DNA of 64,000 nucleotides from Pseudomonas sp. PICF141 (lineage in GTDB: Bacteria > Pseudomonadota > Gammaproteobacteria > Pseudomonadales > Pseudomonadaceae), in the NCBI RefSeq assembly GCF_002286815.1, contig NZ_MUNM01000054.1:107344-171343 (forward strand), in the 5' to 3' direction. The notes beneath the pieces were generated by a model, which worked only from the letters and a program-made list of their open reading frames with translations, did no database searches and was not told where the DNA came from. A program made the translations under genes and the position numbers. Shown piece by piece: positions 50,469-59,000 of this stretch (positions are counted from its first letter, which is position 1; every line of letters begins with the position of its first letter).

Positions 50469-50549
50469 ACGCAAGTCTCATCTGATAATTTCGAGTCTAG
50501 CAGCGCGCACGACGCTAGTCGGTTGAAAACGGGAGATTAAGGATTATCC

Positions 50550-52301
50550 ATGGGGCAGTTAACAAGGTTATTCGTCATAAGCCGCATATTTTTTATGGGC
50601 TTTCTGATAAGCGGCAGCGCAATTGCAGAAACTTCGCCGATTGAGCCGTCAACTCCCGTTAGCGTGGCTGCGGATGCCGCCCCCGGCGATTTTGTCGGTC
50701 AGGCGATTCAGGCGGCGCTGGCGCCTTTGAGTTCGGCGTTCCCTCCGTTGCTCACCTCACCACGTCATCAACGGGTCGACGTTAACCGGGTCGTGCTGGA
50801 TTTTTATAGTCATCGAGGCTATCGCGCCGCCTGGACGGACGATGACGATGTCGTCCAATTATTGAAAAGCCTCAGCAATACCGAAATCGATGGCCTGGAC
50901 CCTGATGATTTTCGAGTTGCCGACCTGGTCACGGCCAGAACATCGATGCAGGCAACTGCGCCCACCCCCGGGCAACAGGCCGCTTTTGATATTTCGGCCA
51001 CCCAGGCATTTATTACGGCGCTGCTGCAGTTGCGCCGCGGCAAGGTCGACCCTTCGCGGCTGGACATCCATTGGAATTTCGATCCGGTGGACATAGACCC
51101 TCGGGAGGACGTCAATCTTTTCTTCGCCGCCCTCGACAGTCACAACGTCGCGCACGCGTTCGCCCAGGCGCCACCACAAGAAGCGGTGTATGGCACGTTG
51201 CGACAAGGCCTGGCGCAATTGCGCAAGGTTCGCGACAGTGGCGGCTGGCCAAAGATTCCGGCAGGACAGACGCTCAGGCCCGGCATGGATGACGCCTCGG
51301 TGGCGCAGTTGCGAGCCCGTTTGGTGGCCGGTGGTTATCTGGCCCCACACATGAGCGGGCGCACCGATTACGACGACACGGTCACGGCGGCAGTGAAAAA
51401 GTATCAGAGCGAACAGTATCTTGGGGCGGACGGTGTGGCAGGGCCGGCAACACTGGCGGCATTGAACGTACCGGTCGAGGCGCGAATCGATCAGGTCCGC
51501 GTGAACATGGAGCGGGCGCGGTGGCTGCTGTACAAACTCAAGGGCACTTTTGTCATTGTCGACATTGCCGGGTACAAGGTTTCGTTCTATCGCGATGGCA
51601 AGCTGATATGGCGCTCTCGAGTGCAGGTGGGTAAACCGTATCGCAGTACACCGATTTTTCAATCCGAGATCACCTACATCACGTTCAACCCGACCTGGAC
51701 TGTGCCGCCGACCATTCTGGTCCAGGACATGTTGCCGAAGATTCGCAATAACCCAGGCTATCTCGATGCAAACCGGATTCGTGTGATCGATCAGGACGGC
51801 AACGTGCTCGACCCGTCGACCGTCGATTGGAGCAACCCGCGCGGCCTTACGTTGCGTCAGGATGCAGGGCCGGATAACTCGCTGGGGCAGGTGGTGATTC
51901 GCTTTCCCAATGATTACGCCATTTATCTGCACGACACCCCACATCGCGAATTGTTTGCGCAATCCAATCGTGCGACCAGTTCCGGCTGTATTCGGGTAGA
52001 AAACCCGCTGCAATTGGTGGAGTTGTTGTTCAACGACCCGGTTCGCTGGAACAGCGACGGGATTCAAAAGCAGTTAGCCAACGGCAAGACAGAGAACATC
52101 AGGCTTCCCGTGAAAGTGCCGGTGCTGTTGGCCTACTGGACGGTGGACCTGAGCCTTGATGGGCGAGTGACGTTCAAACCCGATGTATATGGGTACGACA
52201 AGCCGGTATTGCGGGCGCTGAATCTGCCTTCGGAACGGCCAACGCTGGACGGGAGGCGAGCGGCGCCTCCCTCGATGGCGGTGGGGCAGAACAAGCTTTA
52301 A
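50550..52301 (+). CDS. L,D-transpeptidase, YcbB/LdtD type
   Basis: A 583-residue exported protein. The signal sequence ends GSAIA-E. A scaffold domain (~60-240) and a PG-binding-1 domain (~250-315, LRPGMDDASVAQLRARLVAGGYL, YLGADGVAGPATLAALN) precede the YkuD catalytic domain (~330-500) with YAIYLHDTPHRELF and the Cys motif SSGCIRVENP. It forms 3-3 crosslinks in peptidoglycan. Domain order and length fit LdtD (YcbB). Confidence 0.92.
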   Translation: MGQLTRLFVISRIFFMGFLISGSAIAETSPIEPSTPVSVAADAAPGDFVGQAIQAALAPLSSAFPPLLTSPRHQRVDVNRVVLDFYSHRGYRAAWTDDDDVVQLLKSLSNTEIDGLDPDDFRVADLVTARTSMQATAPTPGQQAAFDISATQAFITALLQLRRGKVDPSRLDIHWNFDPVDIDPREDVNLFFAALDSHNVAHAFAQAPPQEAVYGTLRQGLAQLRKVRDSGGWPKIPAGQTLRPGMDDASVAQLRARLVAGGYLAPHMSGRTDYDDTVTAAVKKYQSEQYLGADGVAGPATLAALNVPVEARIDQVRVNMERARWLLYKLKGTFVIVDIAGYKVSFYRDGKLIWRSRVQVGKPYRSTPIFQSEITYITFNPTWTVPPTILVQDMLPKIRNNPGYLDANRIRVIDQDGNVLDPSTVDWSNPRGLTLRQDAGPDNSLGQVVIRFPNDYAIYLHDTPHRELFAQSNRATSSGCIRVENPLQLVELLFNDPVRWNSDGIQKQLANGKTENIRLPVKVPVLLAYWTVDLSLDGRVTFKPDVYGYDKPVLRALNLPSERPTLDGRRAAPPSMAVGQNKL

Positions 52302-52780
52302 AGCCCAAGCCCTTCTTGCACCGCAAGAAGCAGGTTGTGTTCGGTCAGCGCGATCGCATCCGGTTGTTGTCCGGATTGATCGATCGCCTGAAGCCACCAG
52401 TGCGTCTCGCCGTGTTCATCGACGGTGCGCAACAGGGCGAGTTCCTTGCCTTGCGAGTGGATTTCGACCCGCCCGGCCCCGTCGGTGGTGAAGCGGGCGA
52501 CGGGGTCGAAGGTGATGCTGTGGTGATTACCGTCGATCAGCAGTTGGTCGATGGCGTAGTCGTGGGGTGTTCCGTCCGGGGCACTCTCGAATACGTGAGT
52601 GGCATTGCGTCGTAATTTCAGACCCACCTCGATCAGTGGCTGAAGCCACGTTTCGATCTGGTGATACAAGTCGTAGACCTGGCCCGGCCAGCTGTCGATG
52701 ACCTGATCGGCGATGGTCGCGTCGGCACTGGTTTGCCGGGATTGTTTCAGCTTCTCGGCGAGCTCATCTGCTTTACTCAT
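52298..52780 (-). CDS. Conserved hypothetical Pseudomonas protein
   Basis: A 160-residue cytosolic protein (MSKADELAEKLKQSRQTSADATIADQVIDSWPGQVYDLYHQIETWLQPLIEVGL...). The first 60 residues are helical and the rest beta-rich (HSITFDPVARFTTDGAGRVEIHSQGKELALL). It converges on the L,D-transpeptidase gene with a four-base overlap of the stops. Family not recognised. Confidence 0.75.
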   Translation of the reverse strand: MSKADELAEKLKQSRQTSADATIADQVIDSWPGQVYDLYHQIETWLQPLIEVGLKLRRNATHVFESAPDGTPHDYAIDQLLIDGNHHSITFDPVARFTTDGAGRVEIHSQGKELALLRTVDEHGETHWWLQAIDQSGQQPDAIALTEHNLLLAVQEGLGL

Positions 52781-52896
52781 GTCGATTTCCTGTCGTGATG
52801 TCAGTTAATCGTAGCCCCTTCAAGATAATGCGGTTTTGCCTTGGATCATATTGGATCATGGGATTGAAACACCGCATGACAAAACAAGCCTGGCTC

Positions 52897-53565
52897 CTAC
52901 GAAATGCTATGTACCGACCCTGATTGACCTTGCTGTACGGGCAACCCAAGTGCCACCAGTTCTTCACGCAATTGTCCCGGGTTGAAGAACTGAACCGCAT
53001 GAAAGCCTTCCCGGCGTGCTCCTTCGATGTTCGGCGCATGATCATCGATGAACACCGCACGATGGCTATCAACGTCAAATCGGGATAGCAGCAACTGAAA
53101 AATCTCTGGCGAAGGCTTGATGATTCCTTCCTCTCCCGATACCAGAATGCCTTCGAATCTCTGCAAGAACTCAAAACGCTCAAGGGCAATCGGAAAGGTT
53201 TCGGCCGACCAGTTGGTCAACGCCAATAATCGCAGGCCTTTGCCGTGCAGTTCATCGAGGATGTTGACCGTTTCATCGATGGCGCCGTCGAGCATTTCCT
53301 CCCAGCGCTCGCGATAGGCGCGAATCAATGCCTCTTGGGATGGATGCCGGGCGATGGCTTCCTCAATTGCCTCCTGCCAGCTTCTGCCTTGGTCCTGTTG
53401 TTCATTCCAGGCGGTGTGGCAGACCTCTGACAGAAAAGTTTCCATGGCTTGCAGGTCCTCACCGAATAACTTTCGATAAAGGTTTCTCGGGTTCCAGCGG
53501 ATAAGAACATTGCCCAGATCGAACACAACAGTATCGATGGATGCAGGGTAGTGCGCAGCGCTCAT
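52897..53565 (-). CDS. HAD family phosphatase, YihX-like
   Basis: A 222-residue cytosolic phosphatase. Motif I DTVVFDLGNVLI (nucleophile Asp; the DxG form is usual in YihX), a helical cap, motif II LLALTNWS, motif III IIKPSPEIF and motif IV VFIDDHAPNIEGA. It probably removes phosphate from small sugar phosphates. The start at 53565 has a perfect AGGAGGAAG. Confidence 0.9.
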   Translation of the reverse strand: MSAAHYPASIDTVVFDLGNVLIRWNPRNLYRKLFGEDLQAMETFLSEVCHTAWNEQQDQGRSWQEAIEEAIARHPSQEALIRAYRERWEEMLDGAIDETVNILDELHGKGLRLLALTNWSAETFPIALERFEFLQRFEGILVSGEEGIIKPSPEIFQLLLSRFDVDSHRAVFIDDHAPNIEGARREGFHAVQFFNPGQLREELVALGLPVQQGQSGSVHSIS

Positions 53566-53907
53566 GTTTCTTCCTCCTGGGTAGACGGGCCTGGATTGGA
53601 TCCTAACAGAGGTGGCACGCAACGGGTGCTGGCTGATTTGTGACCTTAAGTCAACGGCGCAATAGTTGGGTTATCTGCGATCTTTGAACAACGGCAGCAA
53701 TGACCGCGTTGTGGTGCAGGCGATCATCAATGCGGGCAATGTCGTGAGGTTTTACCGCAGTTGTCCGGTGCGCAGGCATGCCGCGCTCCAGGCGTTTCCC
53801 GCTAAAAGCCTCGCACCTTTAGTCGCCTGTTTCGCTCGCCGCGGCAACTGCCGTGGCGCACCCCGGTCACAACTGGATACCGCCCCATCTGTTGCGAGCG
53901 TCGGATC

Positions 53908-54702
53908 ATGAAGAACCTGAAAATCGCTACCTTCAACGTCAACGGCATGCGTGCCCGCTTGCCGAATCTGCTGGCCTGGCTTGCGCGGGAGCAGCCAGAT
54001 ATCGCCTGCTTGCAAGAACTCAAATCGGTCGATGGCGCATTCCCTGTCGCCGAACTGGAAGCAGCCGGGTATGGCGCCGTCTGGCACGGCCAGGTGTCGT
54101 GGAACGGGGTGGCGATTCTGGCGCGCGATGCGCAGCCGTTGGAGAGCCGGCGCGGTTTGCCAGGTGACGACAGCGATACTCATAGCCGCTACGTGGAAGC
54201 CGCCGTGCACGGGGTTCTGGTGGGATGTCTGTACCTTCCCAATGGCAACCCGCAGCCGGGGCCGAAATTCGATTACAAACTGGCGTGGTTCGAGCGTCTG
54301 ATTTCGCACGCCAAGGATCTGCAGAGCAGCGACCATCCGGTAGTGCTGGCCGGTGATTACAACGTGGTACCCACCGATCTGGACATCTACAACCCGCGCT
54401 CCTGGCTCAAGGATGCGCTGCTTCAACCCGAGAGTCGCGCGTGTTATCAGCGATTGCTGGATCAGGGCTGGACCGATTCCCTGCGTTTTCTGTACCCAGA
54501 GGAGCGGATCTACACCTTCTGGGATTATTTCCGGCAGCACTGGCAGAAAAACTCCGGGTTGCGCATCGATCATCTGCTGCTCAACCCGGCCTTGAGTCCT
54601 TACCTGCAGGAGGCGGGTGTCGATGCCTGGGTTCGCAACGAACCTCATGCCAGCGATCATGCACCGGCATGGATTCGAGTGGGTTCGCGCAAGCGTCGAT
54701 AA
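53908..54702 (+). CDS. xthA: Exodeoxyribonuclease III
   Basis: A 264-residue Mg-dependent AP endonuclease/3'-5' exonuclease of base-excision repair. Motifs: ATFNVNGMRARL, ACLQELKS (Glu), VLAGDYNVVPTDLDI (Asp, Asn) and the C-terminal RNEPHASDHAPAWI (Asp-His). Length and motifs are typical. Confidence 0.94.
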   Translation: MKNLKIATFNVNGMRARLPNLLAWLAREQPDIACLQELKSVDGAFPVAELEAAGYGAVWHGQVSWNGVAILARDAQPLESRRGLPGDDSDTHSRYVEAAVHGVLVGCLYLPNGNPQPGPKFDYKLAWFERLISHAKDLQSSDHPVVLAGDYNVVPTDLDIYNPRSWLKDALLQPESRACYQRLLDQGWTDSLRFLYPEERIYTFWDYFRQHWQKNSGLRIDHLLLNPALSPYLQEAGVDAWVRNEPHASDHAPAWIRVGSRKRR

Positions 54703-54814
54703 CCTTGGCAGGTGTTGTGATTGGCTAAATCAATTGTCAGTCCGGCGGTGTTTTCCCTTATACATGGCGCCCATCGGTGGAGTGATCCGCGGACCCTGCA
54801 AAAAGGATTGAGCG

Positions 54815-55654
54815 ATGAGCGAGACACAGCTGACGAATCTTGCGCTGTACCTGCAACGCCTGGGCTTCGATACGCCTCCGGCGCCTACCCTGGAAACCCT
54901 GCACCAACTGCAACTGCGCCACACCAGCGCCTTCCCGTTCGAAAACCTCACCACGTTATTGGGCGAACCGGTGCTGATCGATCTGCCGTCCATCGAGCAG
55001 AAAGTATTGCACGACGGTCGCGGTGGCTACTGCTATGAACTCAACCACCTATTCCTGGCCTTGCTTCAGGCGCTGGGCTTCGATGCACGTGGCATCACGG
55101 GTCGCGTGGTCATGGGCCAGCCCGAAGGCGCCTGGACCGCTCGAACGCACCGCTTGAGCCTGGTGATTCTCGACGGCGTGCGCTACATCACTGACGTCGG
55201 TTTCGGCGGCATGGTGCCCACCGCACCGCTGATGCTGGATACCGAAGATGAGCAGTTCACTCCCCATGAGCGCTATCGCATCGAACCTCACGTCGATGGC
55301 TACACCTTGCACGCTAACGTCGGGGGGGAATGGCGGGCGATGTACATCTTCGACCTGCAACGTCAGGAAGACATCGATTACACCCTCGGCAACTGGTACG
55401 TCTCGACCCATCCGGAATCGCCCTTTCTCAAGCAATTAATGGTGGCGCGAACAGGGGAAGGGGAGCGGCGCACGCTGAACAACGGCAGTTTTGCCATTCA
55501 TCGCACGGGCAGCGAGAGCGAGCGACGGCAGGTAGCGGATGTGGATGAGTTGATCGGGTTACTGGAAAGTGAATTCGGGATTCGAGTGCCGGCGCAGGAC
55601 GTGTTGAAGCGAGTGCTTGAACGGTTGATTGAGCCTGTGTCGCAGGAAAACTGA
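54815..55654 (+). CDS. nhoA: Arylamine N-acetyltransferase
   Basis: A 279-residue cytosolic enzyme that transfers acetyl from acetyl-CoA to arylamines and hydrazines. The Cys-His-Asp triad is visible: Cys in GRGGYCYELNHLF (~69), His in ARTHRLSLV (~107) and Asp in YITDVGFGG (~124). Length matches bacterial NATs. Confidence 0.94.
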   Translation: MSETQLTNLALYLQRLGFDTPPAPTLETLHQLQLRHTSAFPFENLTTLLGEPVLIDLPSIEQKVLHDGRGGYCYELNHLFLALLQALGFDARGITGRVVMGQPEGAWTARTHRLSLVILDGVRYITDVGFGGMVPTAPLMLDTEDEQFTPHERYRIEPHVDGYTLHANVGGEWRAMYIFDLQRQEDIDYTLGNWYVSTHPESPFLKQLMVARTGEGERRTLNNGSFAIHRTGSESERRQVADVDELIGLLESEFGIRVPAQDVLKRVLERLIEPVSQEN

Positions 55655-55665
55655 GCCCCATGTAA

Positions 55666-55699
55666 AGGGGGGCGGATCCGACCAATTCGCCCCTTTTCT
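55666..55699 (+). terminator. Terminator after the NAT gene
   Basis: The stem AAAGGGG(GG)CG / CGCCCCTTT with a 13-base loop and a TTTTC tail, 12 bases after the stop. Confidence 0.7.
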
Positions 55700-55734
55700 T
55701 TGATCGAGCCACCGTGGGTGTTTTGGCTTTGTGT

Positions 55735-56079
55735 CTAGGAACGAACTTCAAGCTCCATCACATGATGGATTTCGCTGAGAACCTCGGACAACTTTTTCTC
55801 CAGGCTTTTCAGCTCGGAGGCGGTGAGGCCTTTTTTGAGATGCCCGACATGGGCAGCAGCGGTGTTCTGATCAGGCTTCGCCTTTTTGCCTTTATCGCTG
55901 AGCAATGCCTGGCGCAGAGTATTGTTGATCACCGTCTGGTAGCCATATCCCTCGCTTTCTGCCAACGCACGCGCGGCCTCTATGACGACATCATCGAGCA
56001 TGATGGTGATTCGGGTCTTGCCTTTGCTGGAGGCAACCGCCCCACGCTTGGCATTGCTGAAGTCGTATTCATCTTTCAT
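55735..56079 (-). CDS. brnA: BrnA family antitoxin
   Basis: A 114-residue antitoxin. The ribbon-helix-helix part (~20-60, KTRITIMLDDVVIEAARALAESEGYGYQTVINNTLRQAL) binds the operator, and the C-terminal helical tail neutralises BrnT. The start uses the GGAGG within the end of brnT, three bases downstream of its stop, so the two are coupled. Confidence 0.88.
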   Translation of the reverse strand: MKDEYDFSNAKRGAVASSKGKTRITIMLDDVVIEAARALAESEGYGYQTVINNTLRQALLSDKGKKAKPDQNTAAAHVGHLKKGLTASELKSLEKKLSEVLSEIHHVMELEVRS

Positions 56080-56082
56080 CGG

Positions 56083-56364
56083 TCAAGCCTCCATATAGTG
56101 GCGACGCTCGTTTTTGGTGGCGATGCGCGCGGAAATGATTCGTACGAAATTCGGGTCGCGGTAGGTGTATGCAACGACCAGCAGCCGACCTTTTGCGTCC
56201 AGTCCGATGATGATCCATCGCTGCTCATCATGGTGGTTGTCCTGAAGCGTCAACGCTCGTTCGTCATAAAACACGTGTTCTGTCTCGGCGAGGCTGATGC
56301 CTTGGTGCTTCAGTTTGTTGGCCGCGTTCTTTGCCTTGTGGTATTGAATTTCGAATGGCTTCAT
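56083..56364 (-). CDS. brnT: BrnT family toxin (RelE-fold ribonuclease)
   Basis: A 93-residue toxin (MKPFEIQYHKAKNAANKLKHQGISLAETEHVFYDERAL...RWIIIGLDAKGRLLVVAYTYRD...RIISARIATKNERRHY). The pattern K-N-x-x-K-H-G, E...F, G and R-I-I-S-A-R-x-A-x-x-x-E-R-x-x-Y is typical of BrnT, which cuts RNA and is autorepressed with BrnA. The start is set to 56364; the longer open frame is unsupported. The toxin comes first in the operon, as usual for brnTA. Confidence 0.9.
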   Translation of the reverse strand: MKPFEIQYHKAKNAANKLKHQGISLAETEHVFYDERALTLQDNHHDEQRWIIIGLDAKGRLLVVAYTYRDPNFVRIISARIATKNERRHYMEA

Positions 56365-56365
56365 T

Positions 56366-56386
56366 ATGCATACTTTATATGTATAA
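56366..56386. promoter_or_regulatory. Promoter/operator of brnTA
   Basis: ATGCATACTTTATATGTATA directly upstream of brnT contains imperfect dyads (ATGCATA / TATGTAT) that fit a ribbon-helix-helix operator. The assignment is by position. Confidence 0.4.
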
Positions 56387-56617
56387 GCGAGGGGGCGGCC
56401 GTGCCGGCGGTCGCTTGGAAAGCAAAAGATTAGCGGTGAGGAGGGCAAGGGGAGGAGGGATGTATTTCAAGAGTTTTAGGCTGGGAGCTATACGGCGAAA
56501 GGGCTGTGTGAATATCTGTCCGTAATCTGACTGATTGGTTGTATACAACTCTATGGACATTTGTCCTGACTATTGAATACAGTGTGCGCACAACAAAAAC
56601 CAGGGAACCCCCCAACC

Positions 56618-58135
56618 ATGAAAACGCCCCATGTTTCACACCAACGGCCTGAGGATGAGAATCTCGGGATCGGCGCGAATATGGCTTATGGCCTGCAACA
56701 CGTTCTGACCATGTATGGCGGTATTGTCGCGGTGCCTTTGATCATCGGCCAGGCGGCTGGGCTTTCGCCGGCGGACATCGGTTTGTTGATTGCTGCTTCA
56801 TTGTTTGCAGGGGGGCTGGCGACATTGCTGCAAACCCTGGGCTTACCGTTTTTCGGTTGTCAGTTGCCGCTGGTGCAGGGCGTGTCGTTCTCTGGCGTTG
56901 CAACCATGGTGGCGATTGTCAGCAGCGGTGGAGAAGGCGGCTTTCAGTCGATTCTCGGGGCGGTGATTGCCGCGTCACTGATCGGCTTGCTGATCACGCC
57001 GGTATTCTCGCGAATCACCAAGTTCTTTCCGCCGTTGGTAACCGGCATTGTGATCACCACTATCGGCCTGACGCTGATGCCGGTGGCCGCGCGCTGGGCC
57101 ATGGGCGGCAATAGTCATGCCCCGGACTTCGGCAGCATGGCCAACATCGGCCTGGCGGCGGTGACGCTGGTGCTGGTGCTGTTACTGAGCAAAGTCGGCA
57201 GTGCGACCATCTCCCGTTTGTCGATCCTGCTGGCGATGGTCATCGGCACAGTCATCGCTGTGTTTCTCGGCATGGCGGATTTCTCGTCCGTCACCCAAGG
57301 CCCGATGTTCGGCTTCCCGGCACCGTTTCATTTCGGCATGCCGACCTTCCACTTCGCCGCGATCCTGTCGATGTGCATCGTGATCATGGTGACCCTGGTG
57401 GAAACCTCGGCCGACATTCTGGCCGTCGGTGAAATCATCGACACCAAAGTCGACTCCAAACGTCTGGGCAATGGCCTGCGCGCCGACATGCTGTCGAGCA
57501 TGATCGCGCCGATCTTCGGCTCCTTCACCCAGAGCGCCTTCGCCCAGAACGTCGGGCTGGTGGCGGTCACCGGAATCAAGAGCCGTTTTGTGGTGGCCAC
57601 CGGCGGTGTGTTCCTGGTGGTGCTCGGTTTACTGCCCTTCATGGGCCGGGTCATCGCCGCTGTGCCAACCTCCGTCCTCGGCGGTGCTGGCATCGTGTTG
57701 TTCGGCACCGTGGCGGCCAGCGGTATTCGGACACTGTCCAAGGTCGACTACCGCAACAATGTCAACCTGATCATCGTCGCCACCTCCATCGGTTTCGGCA
57801 TGATCCCCATCGCCGCACCGAATTTCTACGACCACTTCCCTGACTGGTTCGCAACGATCTTCCATTCGGGCATCAGCTCCTCGGCGATCATGGCCATCGT
57901 GCTGAACCTGGCCTTCAACCACCTCACCGCCGGCAACTCGGATCAACAATCGGTGTTTGCCGCCGGTACCGAGCGCGTCTTGCGTTATCAGGATCTGGCA
58001 GCCTTGCGGGAAGGGGATTACTTCAGCGAAGGCAAGCTGCGTGACTGCGACGGGAACGAGATTCCGGTGGTGGAGACAGAGCATGAGCATGCCGGGCCGC
58101 GGGCGGCGCATGCGAAAAGCAGTGAGCATGTCTGA
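56618..58135 (+). CDS. NCS2 family nucleobase (xanthine/urate-type):cation symporter
   Basis: A 505-residue inner-membrane permease with about 14 segments. Family signatures are GLQHVLTMYGGIVAVPLIIG near the N terminus, QLPLVQGVSF, the acidic VTLVETSADILAVGEI (TM8) and FAQNVGLVAVTGIKSR (the Q-N-x-G-x(4)-T-G motif). The exact substrate (urate or xanthine) is not certain. The ATG at 56618 follows AGGGA; a TTG at 56573 would add 15 residues. Confidence 0.9.
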   Translation: MKTPHVSHQRPEDENLGIGANMAYGLQHVLTMYGGIVAVPLIIGQAAGLSPADIGLLIAASLFAGGLATLLQTLGLPFFGCQLPLVQGVSFSGVATMVAIVSSGGEGGFQSILGAVIAASLIGLLITPVFSRITKFFPPLVTGIVITTIGLTLMPVAARWAMGGNSHAPDFGSMANIGLAAVTLVLVLLLSKVGSATISRLSILLAMVIGTVIAVFLGMADFSSVTQGPMFGFPAPFHFGMPTFHFAAILSMCIVIMVTLVETSADILAVGEIIDTKVDSKRLGNGLRADMLSSMIAPIFGSFTQSAFAQNVGLVAVTGIKSRFVVATGGVFLVVLGLLPFMGRVIAAVPTSVLGGAGIVLFGTVAASGIRTLSKVDYRNNVNLIIVATSIGFGMIPIAAPNFYDHFPDWFATIFHSGISSSAIMAIVLNLAFNHLTAGNSDQQSVFAAGTERVLRYQDLAALREGDYFSEGKLRDCDGNEIPVVETEHEHAGPRAAHAKSSEHV

Positions 58136-58166
58136 CGGCGGTACCTGGTAAAAAGGCAGGTAGATC

Positions 58167-58286
58167 AAAAGATCGCAGCCTGCGGCATTTCCTGCATGAT
58201 CCGTTTCGTCGCGTACGAAACGGATCGCATCCGGTCGGGATAAAACGCGACCGGTGTAGGAGCTGCCCCGGGCTGCGATCTTTTGA
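58167..58286. repeat. REP-like inverted pair after the permease gene
   Basis: AAAAGATCGCAGCCTGCGG on the left and GGCTGCGATCTTTTGA on the right, with TGTAGGAGCTGCC inside: a common Pseudomonas extragenic repeat. An inner palindrome CCGTTTCGT...ACGAAACGG lies between. Confidence 0.75.
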
Positions 58287-58301
58287 ATTTATGGCGAGCA
58301 C

Positions 58302-58338
58302 AAAAAAGCCTCTGAATCTTTCGATTCAGGGGCTTTTC
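58302..58338. terminator. Intrinsic terminator
   Basis: An A-run, the stem GCCTCTGAATC / GATTCAGGGGC and a T-run; works in both directions. Confidence 0.85.
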
Positions 58339-58471
58339 GATTTTGGACTCGAACAGAAAAATAAGCCCCTCTTTTTACAATGAAACTGTGCTGATTTCTA
58401 AAATTTCTATCCCTACGATTATCCTAATCAAACCAGTATTTTATGCGAATTCGTCGCCTCCTAGTTGGGAA

Positions 58472-58776
58472 TCAAAATCCTTTAGATAGTCCCGTCACCC
58501 ACGCCGCAGTGAGTAAAGATTTGCCGTCAGGAGCAACCCGAAATCCTTTCCTGCCTCAACACGTGCTCCGTCCGGGCGAATTATCGTTACTCCGCCGCCA
58601 ATATTTGAAACGACATAACCGCCATCTGGGGTCTGGACAACTCCGACCGGCGTTTGTAGATCGTCAATGACTGTCTCCAGTTGGCCATTTTCGGTTACGA
58701 CGAGAATCTGGTTGGTGCGCCGGTTGGCGATTAGCAAACGCCTGCGCGATCAAAGCCAATCCCGGCCGGCGTGGCT
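58472..58776 (-). pseudogene. 3' fragment of an NHL-repeat (beta-propeller) protein gene
   Basis: The minus strand reads LATPAGIGFDRAGV, then (after a 1-base frame change) LLIANRRTNQILVVTENGQ...GGVTIIRPDGARVEAGKDF, then (after a second change) RVAPDGKSLLTAAWVTGL and SKGF-stop. This is the end of an NHL/SMP-30-like propeller with two frameshifts. The gene has no 5' part: it stops exactly where the 224-bp direct repeat starts (58777). Confidence 0.78.
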
Positions 58777-59000
58777 AGTCGCTGGTGTGTTCCAAACTTT
58801 TTCACGTAAGCACCGATCACGCACGGAAAATCTCTCTTGTGTCTTTTGTTGGCTTGTTATAGCCTTTTCCAAAGCGCTTTGGATTGTTTAAAAGCGTCGA
58901 TTTAACAATCAAAAGCGCTTCTGTTTAGCGTGTTGGTTGCAACGACAAAAAATAAAAATAAGTTGGAGACATGCGATGCTTAAGACAGCGAGAAGGGTCC
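58777..59000. repeat. Left copy of a 224-bp direct repeat carrying promoter and operators
   Basis: Near-identical to 63170-63394: AGTCGCTGG(T/C)GTGTTCCAAAC, TTTTCACGTAAGCACCGATC and so on to AGCGAGAAGGGTCC. Each copy contains the CCAAAGCGCTTTGG operator, a second half-operator, a ribosome site (TTGGAG) and the first eight or so codons of an open frame (ATG...KTARRV). Confidence 0.92.
58869..58923. promoter_or_regulatory. LacI-type operators upstream of the glucoamylase gene
   Basis: CCAAAGCGCTTTGG (58869-58882) is a perfect 14-base palindrome, and AAAAGCGCTTCTG (58911-58923) is a weaker copy 42 bases on. This is the classic operator shape for LacI/GalR proteins; such a regulator is encoded at 61939-62958. 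Confidence 0.8.
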
